NCBI RefSeq assembly: GCF_003937825.1 | Contig: NZ_RSFW01000014.1 | Coordinates: forward strand, 248,001-312,000 | Direction: 5' to 3' | DNA: 64,000 nucleotides | From: Mesobacillus subterraneus | GTDB lineage: Bacteria; Bacillota; Bacilli; Bacillales; Cytobacillaceae | Translations under genes and position numbers: made by a program | In this document: positions 17,625 through 25,836 of the stretch, in pieces | Layout: each line of letters starts with the position of its first letter | Numbering within the stretch: the first letter of the stretch is position 1 | The notes under the pieces: model-generated | Database searches by the model: none | Told to the model about the DNA's origin: nothing | Seen by the model: only the letters and a program-made list of their open reading frames with translations

Positions 17625-18173
17625 TTGAACCAAAAAATCTTGCCCGCCTCCTCCAACATGAAGGAGTTCGAACAGTTCCTGAAAAGCCCTTTTGAAATCG
17701 GCGTGTTTTTAGAACTGCATATATCGCAATTAAAGCATGTGAATGCCATGGCAAAACAGCATGGCAAAAAAATGATTTACCACGTGGATATGATCCAGGG
17801 ACTGAAGAGTGACGATTATGCGACGGAATACATCTGCCAGGAATACAAGCCGTATGGATTGATTTCAACGAAGTCGAGTGTGATTCTGAAGGCAAAGCAA
17901 AAAGGAGTCATCGCCGTCCAGCGTGTTTTCCTGATTGATTCGCATGCACTGGAAAAGAGCTATAAGCTCTTGGAAAGAACCCAGCCTGATTATATTGAGG
18001 TCCTGCCTGGCGCGATGCCCTGGATGATCAAGGAAGTGAAGGAGCGAGTGAACATCCCTATTTTTGCCGGAGGTCTGATCCGGACTGCTGACGAAGTGAA
18101 AAGTGCATTGGCCGCAGGTGCCTCTGCCATCACGACTTCTAAAAGGGATTTATGGGAAAGCAGCCCTTTTTAA
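17625..18173 (+). CDS. glpP: Glycerol-3-phosphate-responsive antiterminator
   Basis: A 182-residue RNA-binding TIM-barrel-like protein (GlpP family). When it binds glycerol-3-phosphate it lets RNA polymerase pass terminators in glp leaders. Family phrases include HVDMIQGL (about 53-60), YGLISTKSS and IPIFAGGLIRT (about 145-155). The start is TTG with GGAAGG upstream. In B. subtilis glpFK lies between glpP and glpD; here glpD follows directly, after a leader that carries the expected hairpin. Confidence 0.93.
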   Translation: MNQKILPASSNMKEFEQFLKSPFEIGVFLELHISQLKHVNAMAKQHGKKMIYHVDMIQGLKSDDYATEYICQEYKPYGLISTKSSVILKAKQKGVIAVQRVFLIDSHALEKSYKLLERTQPDYIEVLPGAMPWMIKEVKERVNIPIFAGGLIRTADEVKSALAAGASAITTSKRDLWESSPF

Positions 18174-18207
18174 GAATCCGACACATGAAATGTTCGAATG
18201 TATATGA

Positions 18208-18213
18208 TATAAT
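18208..18213 (+). promoter_or_regulatory. Probable glpD promoter -10
   Basis: TATAAT at 18208-18213, about 35 bases before the leader hairpin. The -35 is weak (CATGAA near 18184). Confidence 0.5.
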
Positions 18214-18247
18214 AATTACAAGTTAATAAATCGGGTAGGAGAACTGG

Positions 18248-18308
18248 AGAGACCACAATAACATTTCGGCTTTGGGGCGATAATGTTGTTTGTGGTCTCT
18301 TTTTTTTC
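18248..18308 (+). promoter_or_regulatory. glpD leader terminator/antiterminator (GlpP target)
   Basis: AGAGACCACAA pairs with TTGTGGTCTCT, with an inner AACATT/AATGTT stem, and a run of eight T follows. It lies 20 bases before the glpD ribosome binding site region. In Bacillus glp leaders this intrinsic terminator is overcome by GlpP with glycerol-3-phosphate; glpP is the gene just upstream. Confidence 0.88.
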
Positions 18309-18328
18309 AGACTAAGGAGGAGTATCAT

Positions 18329-19984
18329 ATGAGATTTTCAAATCTTGATCGCAATCATATCGTCACGAAACTTAAAAAGGATGCATTCGATGTTCTTGTC
18401 ATCGGCGGCGGGATCACTGGTGCCGGGATTGCTTTGGATGCCGCAACCCGAGGAATGAATATTGCCCTCCTGGAGATGCAGGATTTCGCAGCGGGCACTT
18501 CCAGCCGTTCCACTAAGCTTGTACATGGCGGCCTTCGTTATTTAAAGCAATTTGAAGTGAAAATGGTCGCTGAAGTTGGGAAAGAACGAGCCATCGTTTA
18601 TGAGAATGGCCCGCACGTGACAACCCCGGAATGGATGCTCCTCCCCTTCCATAAAGGCGGGACGTTCGGCAGCTTCAGCACTTCCATCGGACTGAGAGTA
18701 TATGATTTCCTTGCAGGCGTGAAGAGATCGGAACGCCGGAAAATGTTCAGCGCAGCCGAAACACTCTCAAGGGAACCGCTCGTGAAAAAAGAAGGCTTAA
18801 GGGGCGGCGGCTACTATGTCGAATATCGTACAGACGATGCCCGCCTGACGATCGAGGTCATGAAGCAAGCTGTTGCAAAAGGCTCCACTGCATTGAACTA
18901 TTCCAAAGTTAAAAACTTGATTTATACTAACGGAATTGTTTCAGGAGTCCTTGTCGAGGATCTTTTAACAGGCGAGGAATATGAAGTCCATGCCAAAAAA
19001 ATCGTCAATGCGACGGGCCCATGGGTTGACGGTATCCGTGAGATGGACGATTCGAAAAAAGGAAAAACGCTGAAACTGTCAAAAGGTGTCCACATCGTCA
19101 TCGACCAATCCCGTTTCCCGCTCAAGCAGGCGATTTACTTTGATACACCTGACGGCCGGATGGTTTTCGCGATTCCGCGAGAGGGAAAAACGTATGTCGG
19201 CACAACTGATACTTTTTACAACGAAGACCCTAAACATCCGGCCATGACGGAAGAAGACCGAACTTACCTTCTGAAAGCCATTGCCTACATGTTCCCGGAT
19301 GTGATGGTGACGGAAAAAGATGTAGAGTCCAGCTGGGCAGGCGTAAGACCGCTCATCCACGAGGAAGGCAAGGCCCCTTCCGAAATTTCAAGAAGAGATG
19401 AGATTTGGGAGTCCGACTCAGGATTGATCACCATTGCCGGCGGCAAACTGACTGGCTACCGTAAAATGGCCGAAACGATTGTCGATCTGCTCGCTGAAAA
19501 GTTCACCAACAAAGAGGGACGCAGCTTCCCATCGAGCCAGACCAAACATCTGCCGATTTCCGGCGGAGATGTAGGCGGTTCAGCAAAGCTGGATTCATAC
19601 GTTGACGGACAAACCGATGCCGGCATGAAGGCTGGATTCACAAAAGAAGAAGCACGCCGCTTGGCATACCAGTACGGCTCCAACGCTCCAATTCTGTTCC
19701 AGCTCGCATCCGCACATAAGGAAGAAGCAACTCGATATGGCCTGCCCCTGGAATTGTTCGTGAAGCTGATTTATGGAATTCAATATGAAGCAGCCGCAAC
19801 TCCAATTGATTTCTTCAACAGGCGTACAGGTGCGATTTTGTTCGATATTCACACCGTGCGAAACTTCAAGGAAAATGTGCTCAGCTACATGACCGATCAA
19901 TTCGACTGGAGCCAGCAGCAGACAGAAGCCTACGCTTTAGAATTGGAAGAAGCCCTGACTGAGGCAGTCACTCCGGTAAAATAA
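18329..19984 (+). CDS. glpD: Aerobic glycerol-3-phosphate dehydrogenase
   Basis: A 551-residue FAD enzyme that oxidises glycerol-3-phosphate to dihydroxyacetone phosphate and passes electrons to menaquinone at the membrane. The FAD motif [15 protein letters not shown] lies at about 22-36, followed by [18 protein letters not shown], the family signature; the C-terminal helical domain is complete. Start is ATG 18329 after GGAGGAG; the upstream in-frame codons belong to the leader hairpin. Regulated by antitermination through GlpP. Confidence 0.96.
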   Translation: MRFSNLDRNHIVTKLKKDAFDVLVIGGGITGAGIALDAATRGMNIALLEMQDFAAGTSSRSTKLVHGGLRYLKQFEVKMVAEVGKERAIVYENGPHVTTPEWMLLPFHKGGTFGSFSTSIGLRVYDFLAGVKRSERRKMFSAAETLSREPLVKKEGLRGGGYYVEYRTDDARLTIEVMKQAVAKGSTALNYSKVKNLIYTNGIVSGVLVEDLLTGEEYEVHAKKIVNATGPWVDGIREMDDSKKGKTLKLSKGVHIVIDQSRFPLKQAIYFDTPDGRMVFAIPREGKTYVGTTDTFYNEDPKHPAMTEEDRTYLLKAIAYMFPDVMVTEKDVESSWAGVRPLIHEEGKAPSEISRRDEIWESDSGLITIAGGKLTGYRKMAETIVDLLAEKFTNKEGRSFPSSQTKHLPISGGDVGGSAKLDSYVDGQTDAGMKAGFTKEEARRLAYQYGSNAPILFQLASAHKEEATRYGLPLELFVKLIYGIQYEAAATPIDFFNRRTGAILFDIHTVRNFKENVLSYMTDQFDWSQQQTEAYALELEEALTEAVTPVK

Positions 19985-19991
19985 ACAAACA

Positions 19992-20024
19992 AACCCTGAT
20001 CACGCGAATGATCAGGGTTCTTTT
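19992..20024 (+). terminator. Terminator of glpD
   Basis: AACCCTGATC/GATCAGGGTT stem followed by CTTTT. Confidence 0.85.
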
Positions 20025-20079
20025 CTGCTTTGTGCTGACATAGTGCAATTTTAATTGGCAAGCTCTGTTATAGCTTATC

Positions 20080-20205
20080 GACTGGAAAAAACCCGCGTTT
20101 TTTTCCAGTTCGCCAATAAAATCAGGATTTCGCCAATAAAGTGGTGAAAGTCGCCAATAAAAACTGATTTTCGCCAATAAAAATTGATTTTCGCCAATAA
20201 GTTAA
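20080..20205. repeat. Intergenic array A3: phrase 'TCGCCAATAAA', 20-21 bp period
   Basis: CGCCAATAA starts at 20111, 20131, 20152, 20172 and 20192. A hairpin (CTGGAAAAAA/TTTTTTTCCAG, 20080-20106) opens the array. The same phrase in reverse orientation forms array A9 near 60.8 kb. It lies between the convergent glpD and ABC permease genes. 20206-20283 holds only a weak GTAAAA/TTTTAC hairpin. Confidence 0.93.
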
Positions 20206-20283
20206 ATCTCCAGGCAACAGCGAGTGCAAAACCAGGCTTTGTAAAAGAATTTTACCGGTAACCAGGCAACCACACTGAAAAAA

Positions 20284-21414
20284 TCACGCGATTTGCTTTT
20301 TCTCGATTAAAAATCTCGCTAAAATCATCGACAGCACAAGGATAACCACCGCTGCCGCGACCCCAATATATGGCGCCATCACTACATTGCCAAAAGCGCT
20401 GACTGATTTGAATTGCATGAACAATCCTTCTACTTTCATGATATTGGTCAGGGTGTATCGCAATGTGTTCTCGACCCACGCCACGTTCAAATCCATGATG
20501 CTTTCCGCGAGGATGGGCAATCCGAAGAGGAAGCCGGATACGAAAAATGAAACAACTGTCGACTTCGCCAATGTGGAGACCACAACAATCAGGCATGCAA
20601 ACGCAATGGCTGCCAGCAGGTGGATGGCTAATTGAATCAAATGGTATTCCATGAATGTAAAGCTGTAGGGAGATGAGAAGTACTTGAATGAATACTGAAT
20701 CGGCAGGTCCCAGCCGCTTGTTCCATACACAATTGCCCTTGCTCCCAGGTTGAACAGCTCCCAGGCCAGCACGACCACTGTCGCAAAAATAGCAGCGGCC
20801 GCGAGCTTGGCTCTCATCGTTGCGGTCCTGCCATTTTTCGCGCTTAGAATATAATTTTCCACACCCGAGCTGTGTTCATTAGAGTAAATCCCCGCCAACC
20901 CGATCAGCAGCAACGCGCCTGTCAACATCAGTCCGAACACATTCACGAAGTCAACACTTTCCAATGGGCCTCTGTAATAGGCGATTTTGTTCATTTCGAG
21001 TTCATTTAGCATTTGTTTTTCCAGTTCAAGCCGATCCGCAAGTGCACCGTTCCCCTTTGCCTCGGCAGCGGAAATCCGTGAATTGAGCTCTTGGACTTTT
21101 TCGTCACGCCTCATTTCGATATGCTGGCTTTGCGCGATATTTTCTACGACGGCCATTTCAGCCATGAAACGTTCATCCGGGAAAAATTCTTCCTGCTCAA
21201 AAGAGGCACTCTTTTCCTCATTTACTTTTGCAGCCCTGTCAATCTTTTCTGCCGTAAGCGGGCCTTCCCATTCTTTATACACTTGGCGTGTCAGGCCGGT
21301 ACCGCTCGTATTGGAAAACAACACGTAGGCAAACCATGCGAACAGGAAAATCCCAATGAAATACAGGCTCTTTTGTTTAAAAATTTTCACCAGTTCCCAT
21401 TTGATCAAGCTCAT
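20284..21414 (-). CDS. ABC-2 type transporter permease (YxlG-like)
   Basis: A 376-residue membrane protein: one helix at about 17-34, a long extracytoplasmic region (35-165) with a predicted coiled coil, then five more helices from 168 to 370. It is the last gene of a minus-strand operon (sigma factor, membrane protein, ATPase, permease); its ATG overlaps the ATPase stop by 4 bases. With the ATPase it should form an export or self-protection pump. Confidence 0.85.
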   Translation of the reverse strand: MSLIKWELVKIFKQKSLYFIGIFLFAWFAYVLFSNTSGTGLTRQVYKEWEGPLTAEKIDRAAKVNEEKSASFEQEEFFPDERFMAEMAVVENIAQSQHIEMRRDEKVQELNSRISAAEAKGNGALADRLELEKQMLNELEMNKIAYYRGPLESVDFVNVFGLMLTGALLLIGLAGIYSNEHSSGVENYILSAKNGRTATMRAKLAAAAIFATVVVLAWELFNLGARAIVYGTSGWDLPIQYSFKYFSSPYSFTFMEYHLIQLAIHLLAAIAFACLIVVVSTLAKSTVVSFFVSGFLFGLPILAESIMDLNVAWVENTLRYTLTNIMKVEGLFMQFKSVSAFGNVVMAPYIGVAAAVVILVLSMILARFLIEKKQIA

Positions 21415-22283
21415 GCCCCTACCTCCTCATCAAAATAATAGAGATACAGATCTTCGAGGTTGACCGGGACATTGACGGCATTCACAGCAGGTTTTTCCTC
21501 AGAAATGATTCTCAGCTGGATTCCGTCCATTTGCCTCGAGATATTGCCAACCTTGTAGTTCGCCTGGTAGGCCGGAACCTCAGCTTCCTCCGCGTTTACG
21601 CTCCACACCTTCCTTTCGATGTGGTGGACCAGATTTTGCGGGGTATCTTTTTCAATCAGCCGGCCGTCCTTCATGATTAGAATTTCCTTGGCGATGTATT
21701 CGATATCGGACACGATATGGGTCGACAGCAGCACAATCCGGTCCTTGGCGATGGCAGCCAAAAGATTGCGGAAGCGAATCCTTTCCTTCGGGTCGAGTCC
21801 GGCAGTCGGCTCATCGACAATCAGGATTTTCGGATCGTTCAGCAACGCCTGTGCGATGCCTACACGCTGCTTCATGCCGCCCGAAAGCTTGCCCATTTTC
21901 GTTTTTCTTTTATCGGTTAGGTTCACCATTTCAATCAGCTCAGTTATTTTTACAGCAGCTGTTTTCTTTTCCAGTCCTTTGAGGCTCGCAATATAAGCAA
22001 GAAATTTTTCGACGGTAAAATGCTTGTAATATCCGATGTGCTGCGGAAGATAGCCAAGCATGTCACGATACCGGTCCCCCATTTTGCCGATGTCTTCTCC
22101 ATTCAAGGTAATCGTTCCGGAAGTCGGCCTCGATACTGCAGCCAGCATCCGCATCAGAGTGGTTTTTCCTGAACCGTTCGCTCCCAGAAACCCGTAGACT
22201 CCGTTGGTCAGCTCTGTTGTTACCCCGTCAACTGCCCGCTTATCGCCGAACACTTTCGTGACATCCTCAAGTTTAACTCTCAT
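21411..22283 (-). CDS. ABC transporter ATP-binding protein (YxlF-like)
   Basis: A 290-residue ATPase. Walker A is GANGSGKTT (about 34-42), signature LSGGMKQR (about 133-140), Walker B ILIVDEPTAGLDP, then the switch His in STHIVSDIE. A C-terminal extension of about 80 residues is typical for drug/bacteriocin-type ABC-2 systems. Start ATG 22283 has AGGTGGGG 6 bases upstream. It overlaps the preceding gene by 11 bases and the permease by 4. Confidence 0.93.
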   Translation of the reverse strand: MRVKLEDVTKVFGDKRAVDGVTTELTNGVYGFLGANGSGKTTLMRMLAAVSRPTSGTITLNGEDIGKMGDRYRDMLGYLPQHIGYYKHFTVEKFLAYIASLKGLEKKTAAVKITELIEMVNLTDKRKTKMGKLSGGMKQRVGIAQALLNDPKILIVDEPTAGLDPKERIRFRNLLAAIAKDRIVLLSTHIVSDIEYIAKEILIMKDGRLIEKDTPQNLVHHIERKVWSVNAEEAEVPAYQANYKVGNISRQMDGIQLRIISEEKPAVNAVNVPVNLEDLYLYYFDEEVGA

Positions 22284-23049
22284 ATTTTTCCCCACCTATT
22301 CCCATCTTTCTGATACTTGCGATATTTATGACCCAAACCAGGACTCCTGCGAAAATCAGGCCTGCAGCCGGCAGGACGCCGATCTTGATGAACATTTCGG
22401 ATAAGCCCGGCAATCTGAAACCGGCAGCCGAGACAGCAATCCATAGTGCGATGAACGTGGCGCTAGCCGGAATTCCCTTCGTTTTTAACGCCAGAAGAAA
22501 CGCGATACCTGTCACCAGTACATATGGCACTGTCCATGACAGGAAAAGCCTGGCGATCTGTATTTCCGGATTGACTGTTAAAAGGACTGCTGAAAGGCCG
22601 GCGTTCATCAGCAGATTGTAGAGCCCGACCACAAACAGACGGGAAGTCAGGATCTGCTGGGCATTATATTTGAGCGTGAGCTCCAGCTCGATCATCCCTT
22701 TATCCCGGCTCTTCATGATTTCAAAGATCCCCACGATAAAAGGCAGCGGAGCCAGCATGAAAATCATCGTATACGGTTCATCACTCCATTGAATCAGACT
22801 GATCATGCCAAGCAGCAGGAATGCGCCATTCAATGTCCAGAACGCCCAGCCGAAGTTCAACAGTTCCCGCACACTATTGAGCATGAGGGAATTTGCTTTG
22901 CGCTTAATGACTTCGCTTCTGGTTTCCCTCACCGGCACCTTGGCCATGATGAATTCGATGGAAGCCTCCAACTCGTCTTCATTCGGAAAATCCACTTTAT
23001 AGGAATCGAGATACTCTTTGACGTCATGATCCATTTGTGTGCCGCTCAT
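22273..23049 (-). CDS. Membrane protein, possible anti-sigma factor
   Basis: A 258-residue protein with a charged N-terminal cytoplasmic region (1-75) and six hydrophobic segments from about 78 to 250. It starts inside the sigma factor gene (26-base overlap, ATG 23049 with AGGAG 8 bases upstream), as anti-sigma factors usually do. The N-terminal region lacks a zinc-finger HxxxCxxC motif. In the B. subtilis SigY operon YxlC-YxlE hold this position. Anti-sigma function is inferred from position. Confidence 0.75.
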   Translation of the reverse strand: MSGTQMDHDVKEYLDSYKVDFPNEDELEASIEFIMAKVPVRETRSEVIKRKANSLMLNSVRELLNFGWAFWTLNGAFLLLGMISLIQWSDEPYTMIFMLAPLPFIVGIFEIMKSRDKGMIELELTLKYNAQQILTSRLFVVGLYNLLMNAGLSAVLLTVNPEIQIARLFLSWTVPYVLVTGIAFLLALKTKGIPASATFIALWIAVSAAGFRLPGLSEMFIKIGVLPAAGLIFAGVLVWVINIASIRKMGIGGEKYES

Positions 23050-23590
23050 CCATCTCACTCCTGTCCAAATATAATTTCAGTTTGCCAAGACCCTGCTTTA
23101 GCCGCGATTTCACTGTCGACTCAGTCGCATTGGTCACTCTGGCAATCTCGGATATTTTCATATCGTTATAGTATTTAAGTAATATGGCTTCACGCTGGAA
23201 ATCTGGCAATATATCGAGTGCCTCTTTGATCTCTTTTCGTTTCTCATTTTTTTCAAATATGGAGGATACACTTTTATCCGTTTTCGCATCGTGTTCATGA
23301 AGCTCGTATGTATGCCGGCTGTTTTGATGTGCCTTGCTTTTGAAATAATCCTTCGCGTGATTGCTAGCAATTGTCAGGCACCAGCTCTTAAACTCCCCGG
23401 AACCCTTGTATTTCCCCAGATTGTTCAGGATTTTAATGAACACCTCCTGGGTCAAATCTAGCGCAATCTCCTTCTCCCCCGTCATCCGGTAGATAAAACT
23501 GTACACGAGCTTATAATGCCGCCTCACCAGAACCTCCTGGCTCGACCGGCTCCCCCGCAATATCTCAGCAATCAATTCCTGATCGGTCAT
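23024..23590 (-). CDS. ECF RNA polymerase sigma factor (SigY-like)
   Basis: A 188-residue ECF sigma factor: region 2 with DLTQEVFIKIL (about 45-55) and FKSWCLTIASNHAKDYFK, region 4 with LPDFQREAILLKYY and the helix-turn-helix ISEIARVTNATESTVKSRL. Followed by a membrane protein, an ABC ATPase and a permease in overlapping genes, an order that recalls the B. subtilis sigY-yxlCDEFG operon. It probably drives its own promoter in response to envelope stress or a toxic compound. Confidence 0.92.
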   Translation of the reverse strand: MTDQELIAEILRGSRSSQEVLVRRHYKLVYSFIYRMTGEKEIALDLTQEVFIKILNNLGKYKGSGEFKSWCLTIASNHAKDYFKSKAHQNSRHTYELHEHDAKTDKSVSSIFEKNEKRKEIKEALDILPDFQREAILLKYYNDMKISEIARVTNATESTVKSRLKQGLGKLKLYLDRSEMDERHTNGS

Positions 23591-23704
23591 ATCCTCACCT
23601 CCATTAAGCTAACGAGAATTTTTGAAAAAAGATTTAAAGAGACGAAAAATTTTTTCCATGTCTTATTATACATCCAGAAACTGGTTTCTTTTATAATATA
23701 AAAA

Positions 23705-23729
23705 AACCTAATCACCGGCGGATTAGGTT
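23705..23729 (-). terminator. Terminator of the DUF4385 gene
   Basis: AACCTAATC/GATTAGGTT stem; on the minus strand followed by TTTTT. It lies only a few bases after the far stop codon (23732), not after the internal TAG at 23852, which supports the long frame as the ancestral gene. Confidence 0.85.
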
Positions 23730-23731
23730 TG

Positions 23732-24178
23732 CTACCCGTATTTTCTTTGATGTTCCTTCTTCATATCCAGATACTCAGGGTCTGTTCGGGCCTGCTTCCA
23801 TTTTTTCATAAAGATCGCTGCAGATTCAGCCTTCACCGGATCGTTCTGGCGCTACTTCACCTTGCCGTCCTCGTCATATTTCCGGCCGCCTTTATAATTC
23901 GTATAGCGGCGCGCGCGCGTGTAGCCCATCTGCAGGAACTTCCTCGCCATATCCATGCCGACAAAATCATTCTTCGCTTTATAATTGAGGAACATCTCAT
24001 AGATTTTTTCAGATGATTCCCGGGCAATATCCGGAGTCTTGAATCGCCAATGCGGCAGGATTTCACCTTTATAAGGCTCAACAAGCAGAACACCCTGCTC
24101 GCCCCTGCCTACTCGATACAGTTCAGGCTGCTCACGGAAGTCAATGGTGTCAAAATCGAGATCATAATTGAAAGGCAT
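23732..24178 (-). pseudogene. DUF4385 gene with in-frame TAG (nonsense or read-through)
   Basis: Reads from ATG 24178 (AAGGA 8 bases upstream) as a 148-codon protein of the DUF4385 type: IDFREQPELYRVGRGEQGVL, then DFVGMDMARKFLQMGYTRAR. Codon 109 (23852-23854) is TAG. Beyond it the same frame goes on without change for 39 sense codons (RQNDPVKAESAAIF ... KKEHQRKYG) to a TAG at 23732, which looks like the normal family C-terminus and meets the terminator at once. So this is a single nonsense substitution, not a frameshift; the product is a 108-residue truncated protein or a read-through product. Function of the family is unknown. Confidence 0.85.
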
Positions 24179-24287
24179 CGTACCAGTCCTTTTTAATCTT
24201 GTTTTACCCATTTTAAAAATACATTAACGAACACCAGAACTATTTTACGAATAGGATATAGGCATCAGGATGAGGAGTGTGGAGTCA

Positions 24288-24779
24288 ATGATTCAATACC
24301 AGTCTTTCAGCGGGACGATTGTCAGCATCAGCGATTTTCCGATTACAGCAAACGGAGCGGATGACGGATGCTACAAAATGGTGGCCGTGATCGACGGGAC
24401 CGGCCGGCAAGTCAATTTCATCGTGGAACCAAAGACATACTTCCTTGACCGCGAAATGGTCAGAGTCGGCGACCGGGTAACAGGCTACCATGATGCCAAT
24501 GCGCCTGTCCCGATGATTTATCCGCCGCAATACCGTGCGCTTATTATGGTAAAAGAAAGGACCGACCGTAATGTGAAAGTCGACTTTTTCAACAGTCAGC
24601 TCATCAGCAGTGATGGAATGCTGAAACTCAATCTTTCAACTGGAACGCAGATTCGTTTGGAAAACGGGCAGGCCTTTACAAAAAGTCCGGCCAACAGGAA
24701 TTTGCTCGTCGTGTATGGTCCCTCCACCTTCAGCATTCCCGCGCAGACGACGCCTTACCAAATCATCGTTTTATGCTGA
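24288..24779 (+). CDS. Conserved hypothetical protein
   Basis: A 163-residue beta-rich protein without signal peptide. Phrases such as QSFSGTIVSISDF, GYHDANAPVPMIYPPQY and the C-terminal SIPAQTTPYQIIV are conserved in a family I recall from Bacillus and Clostridium, always unnamed. The fold may be OB-like (inference from strand pattern and the tandem duplication of 'GTIVSISDF' and 'TGTQIRLENG'). Start ATG 24288 with AGGAG about 10 bases upstream. Confidence 0.75.
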   Translation: MIQYQSFSGTIVSISDFPITANGADDGCYKMVAVIDGTGRQVNFIVEPKTYFLDREMVRVGDRVTGYHDANAPVPMIYPPQYRALIMVKERTDRNVKVDFFNSQLISSDGMLKLNLSTGTQIRLENGQAFTKSPANRNLLVVYGPSTFSIPAQTTPYQIIVLC

Positions 24780-24784
24780 AAAAT

Positions 24785-24808
24785 AGGCAGCTTTACCTGC
24801 CTCTTTTC
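24785..24808 (+). terminator. Terminator of gene 24288-24779
   Basis: AGGCAG/CTGCCT stem with a 6-base loop followed by CTTTTC. Confidence 0.7.
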
Positions 24809-24820
24809 TATGCCCCTTTT

Positions 24821-24840
24821 TTAATCAAACGTTTGATTAA
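24821..24840. promoter_or_regulatory. Perfect 20-bp palindrome at convergent gene ends
   Basis: TTAATCAAACGTTTGATTAA is its own reverse complement. It overlaps the stop codon of the minus-strand hydrolase and has no loop and no T-run on its own downstream sides, so it is unlike a terminator and more like a protein-binding site. Confidence 0.6.
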
Positions 24841-25787
24841 GAATGGCTTACCGCCTGCTGTCTCAAATATCCATATAAAAAATTCAGATTCCACTCATAG
24901 ACATGAGGACTATCCATCTTCCTGTATTTTTCCAACATCGGCTCAGCAATCAGTTCTTCCATCGATTTGCCCTTTTCGTTCATTTCAGAAACAAAGTGAA
25001 TCATATCCCGAATATAATCCTTCGTGTTTTGAATATCCTCATGACCGCCTGCCTTGCCGTGGCCAGCAATGAGGCTGCTGACATCAAATTGTTCCAGCTT
25101 CTCCAATATAGTGAGCCATTCATGAGGGTTGCCATGGCCCATCCAGGCATGGTTATTCACGAACACTAAATCCCCGGCAAATAGTACTTGCTCCTCTGGC
25201 AGGTACATAAAGAGGTCACTTTCTGAATGGCCTCCTCCAAAATGGTAAAGCTCGACTGTCCTTTCACTGCCTTGAAGGACAAGTTTCTCTTCAAATAAAA
25301 CTGATGGGAGAACTTCTTCTATTAAATCCAGCGACTCTGCGTACTTGCGCTTATCAGAGAGATCGTATTCAAGCGCGATCCGCAACTGCTCATTTTGTTC
25401 GTTAGCGATTCGCTCTTCAAGCTGAGCAAAATAGGAAGCCATACTTGCCTTCAATGCTGGGATATCATGGGTCTGGTAGCTTTCCTGCATTCTCTGCCTT
25501 GTGACTGCAGTAGATATGATGACGGCATCCTTGAAGATGACATTGCCATTTGTATGGTCACCGTGATAATGGCTGTTCACAACATATTTTACTTTTTTGC
25601 CAGTCTGCTCTTCAGCCGCCTTCCGCAGCGCTGAAGCAGCCTCGGGAATCATGAAGGTATCGAAGATTAGGACCTCATCGCCGAGATCAACAAAACCTGC
25701 ATTGCCGAGAGCACCCTGTCCACCCTTTACAATTGCTGCAAATACTCCCTTTTCAATTTCAGTGCATGTGAAAAATTGATTTTCCAT
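24837..25787 (-). CDS. Metallo-beta-lactamase fold hydrolase
   Basis: A 316-residue MBL-fold enzyme. Zinc motif HYHGDHTNG (about 73-81), further ligands in GGGHSESD, FAGDLVF and AGHGKAGG. An inserted helical stretch of about 45 residues (105-150) follows the first motif. It should hydrolyse a thioester, lactone or similar bond, perhaps in quinoprotein-type relatives; substrate unknown. GGGGG precedes the ATG at good spacing. Next to, and in the same direction as, the amidase. Confidence 0.88.
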   Translation of the reverse strand: MENQFFTCTEIEKGVFAAIVKGGQGALGNAGFVDLGDEVLIFDTFMIPEAASALRKAAEEQTGKKVKYVVNSHYHGDHTNGNVIFKDAVIISTAVTRQRMQESYQTHDIPALKASMASYFAQLEERIANEQNEQLRIALEYDLSDKRKYAESLDLIEEVLPSVLFEEKLVLQGSERTVELYHFGGGHSESDLFMYLPEEQVLFAGDLVFVNNHAWMGHGNPHEWLTILEKLEQFDVSSLIAGHGKAGGHEDIQNTKDYIRDMIHFVSEMNEKGKSMEELIAEPMLEKYRKMDSPHVYEWNLNFLYGYLRQQAVSHS

Positions 25788-25836
25788 TCAAATTCCCCCG
25801 CTCTGCTTCTTTTTTAATCGCTGAATAAAATGATTT

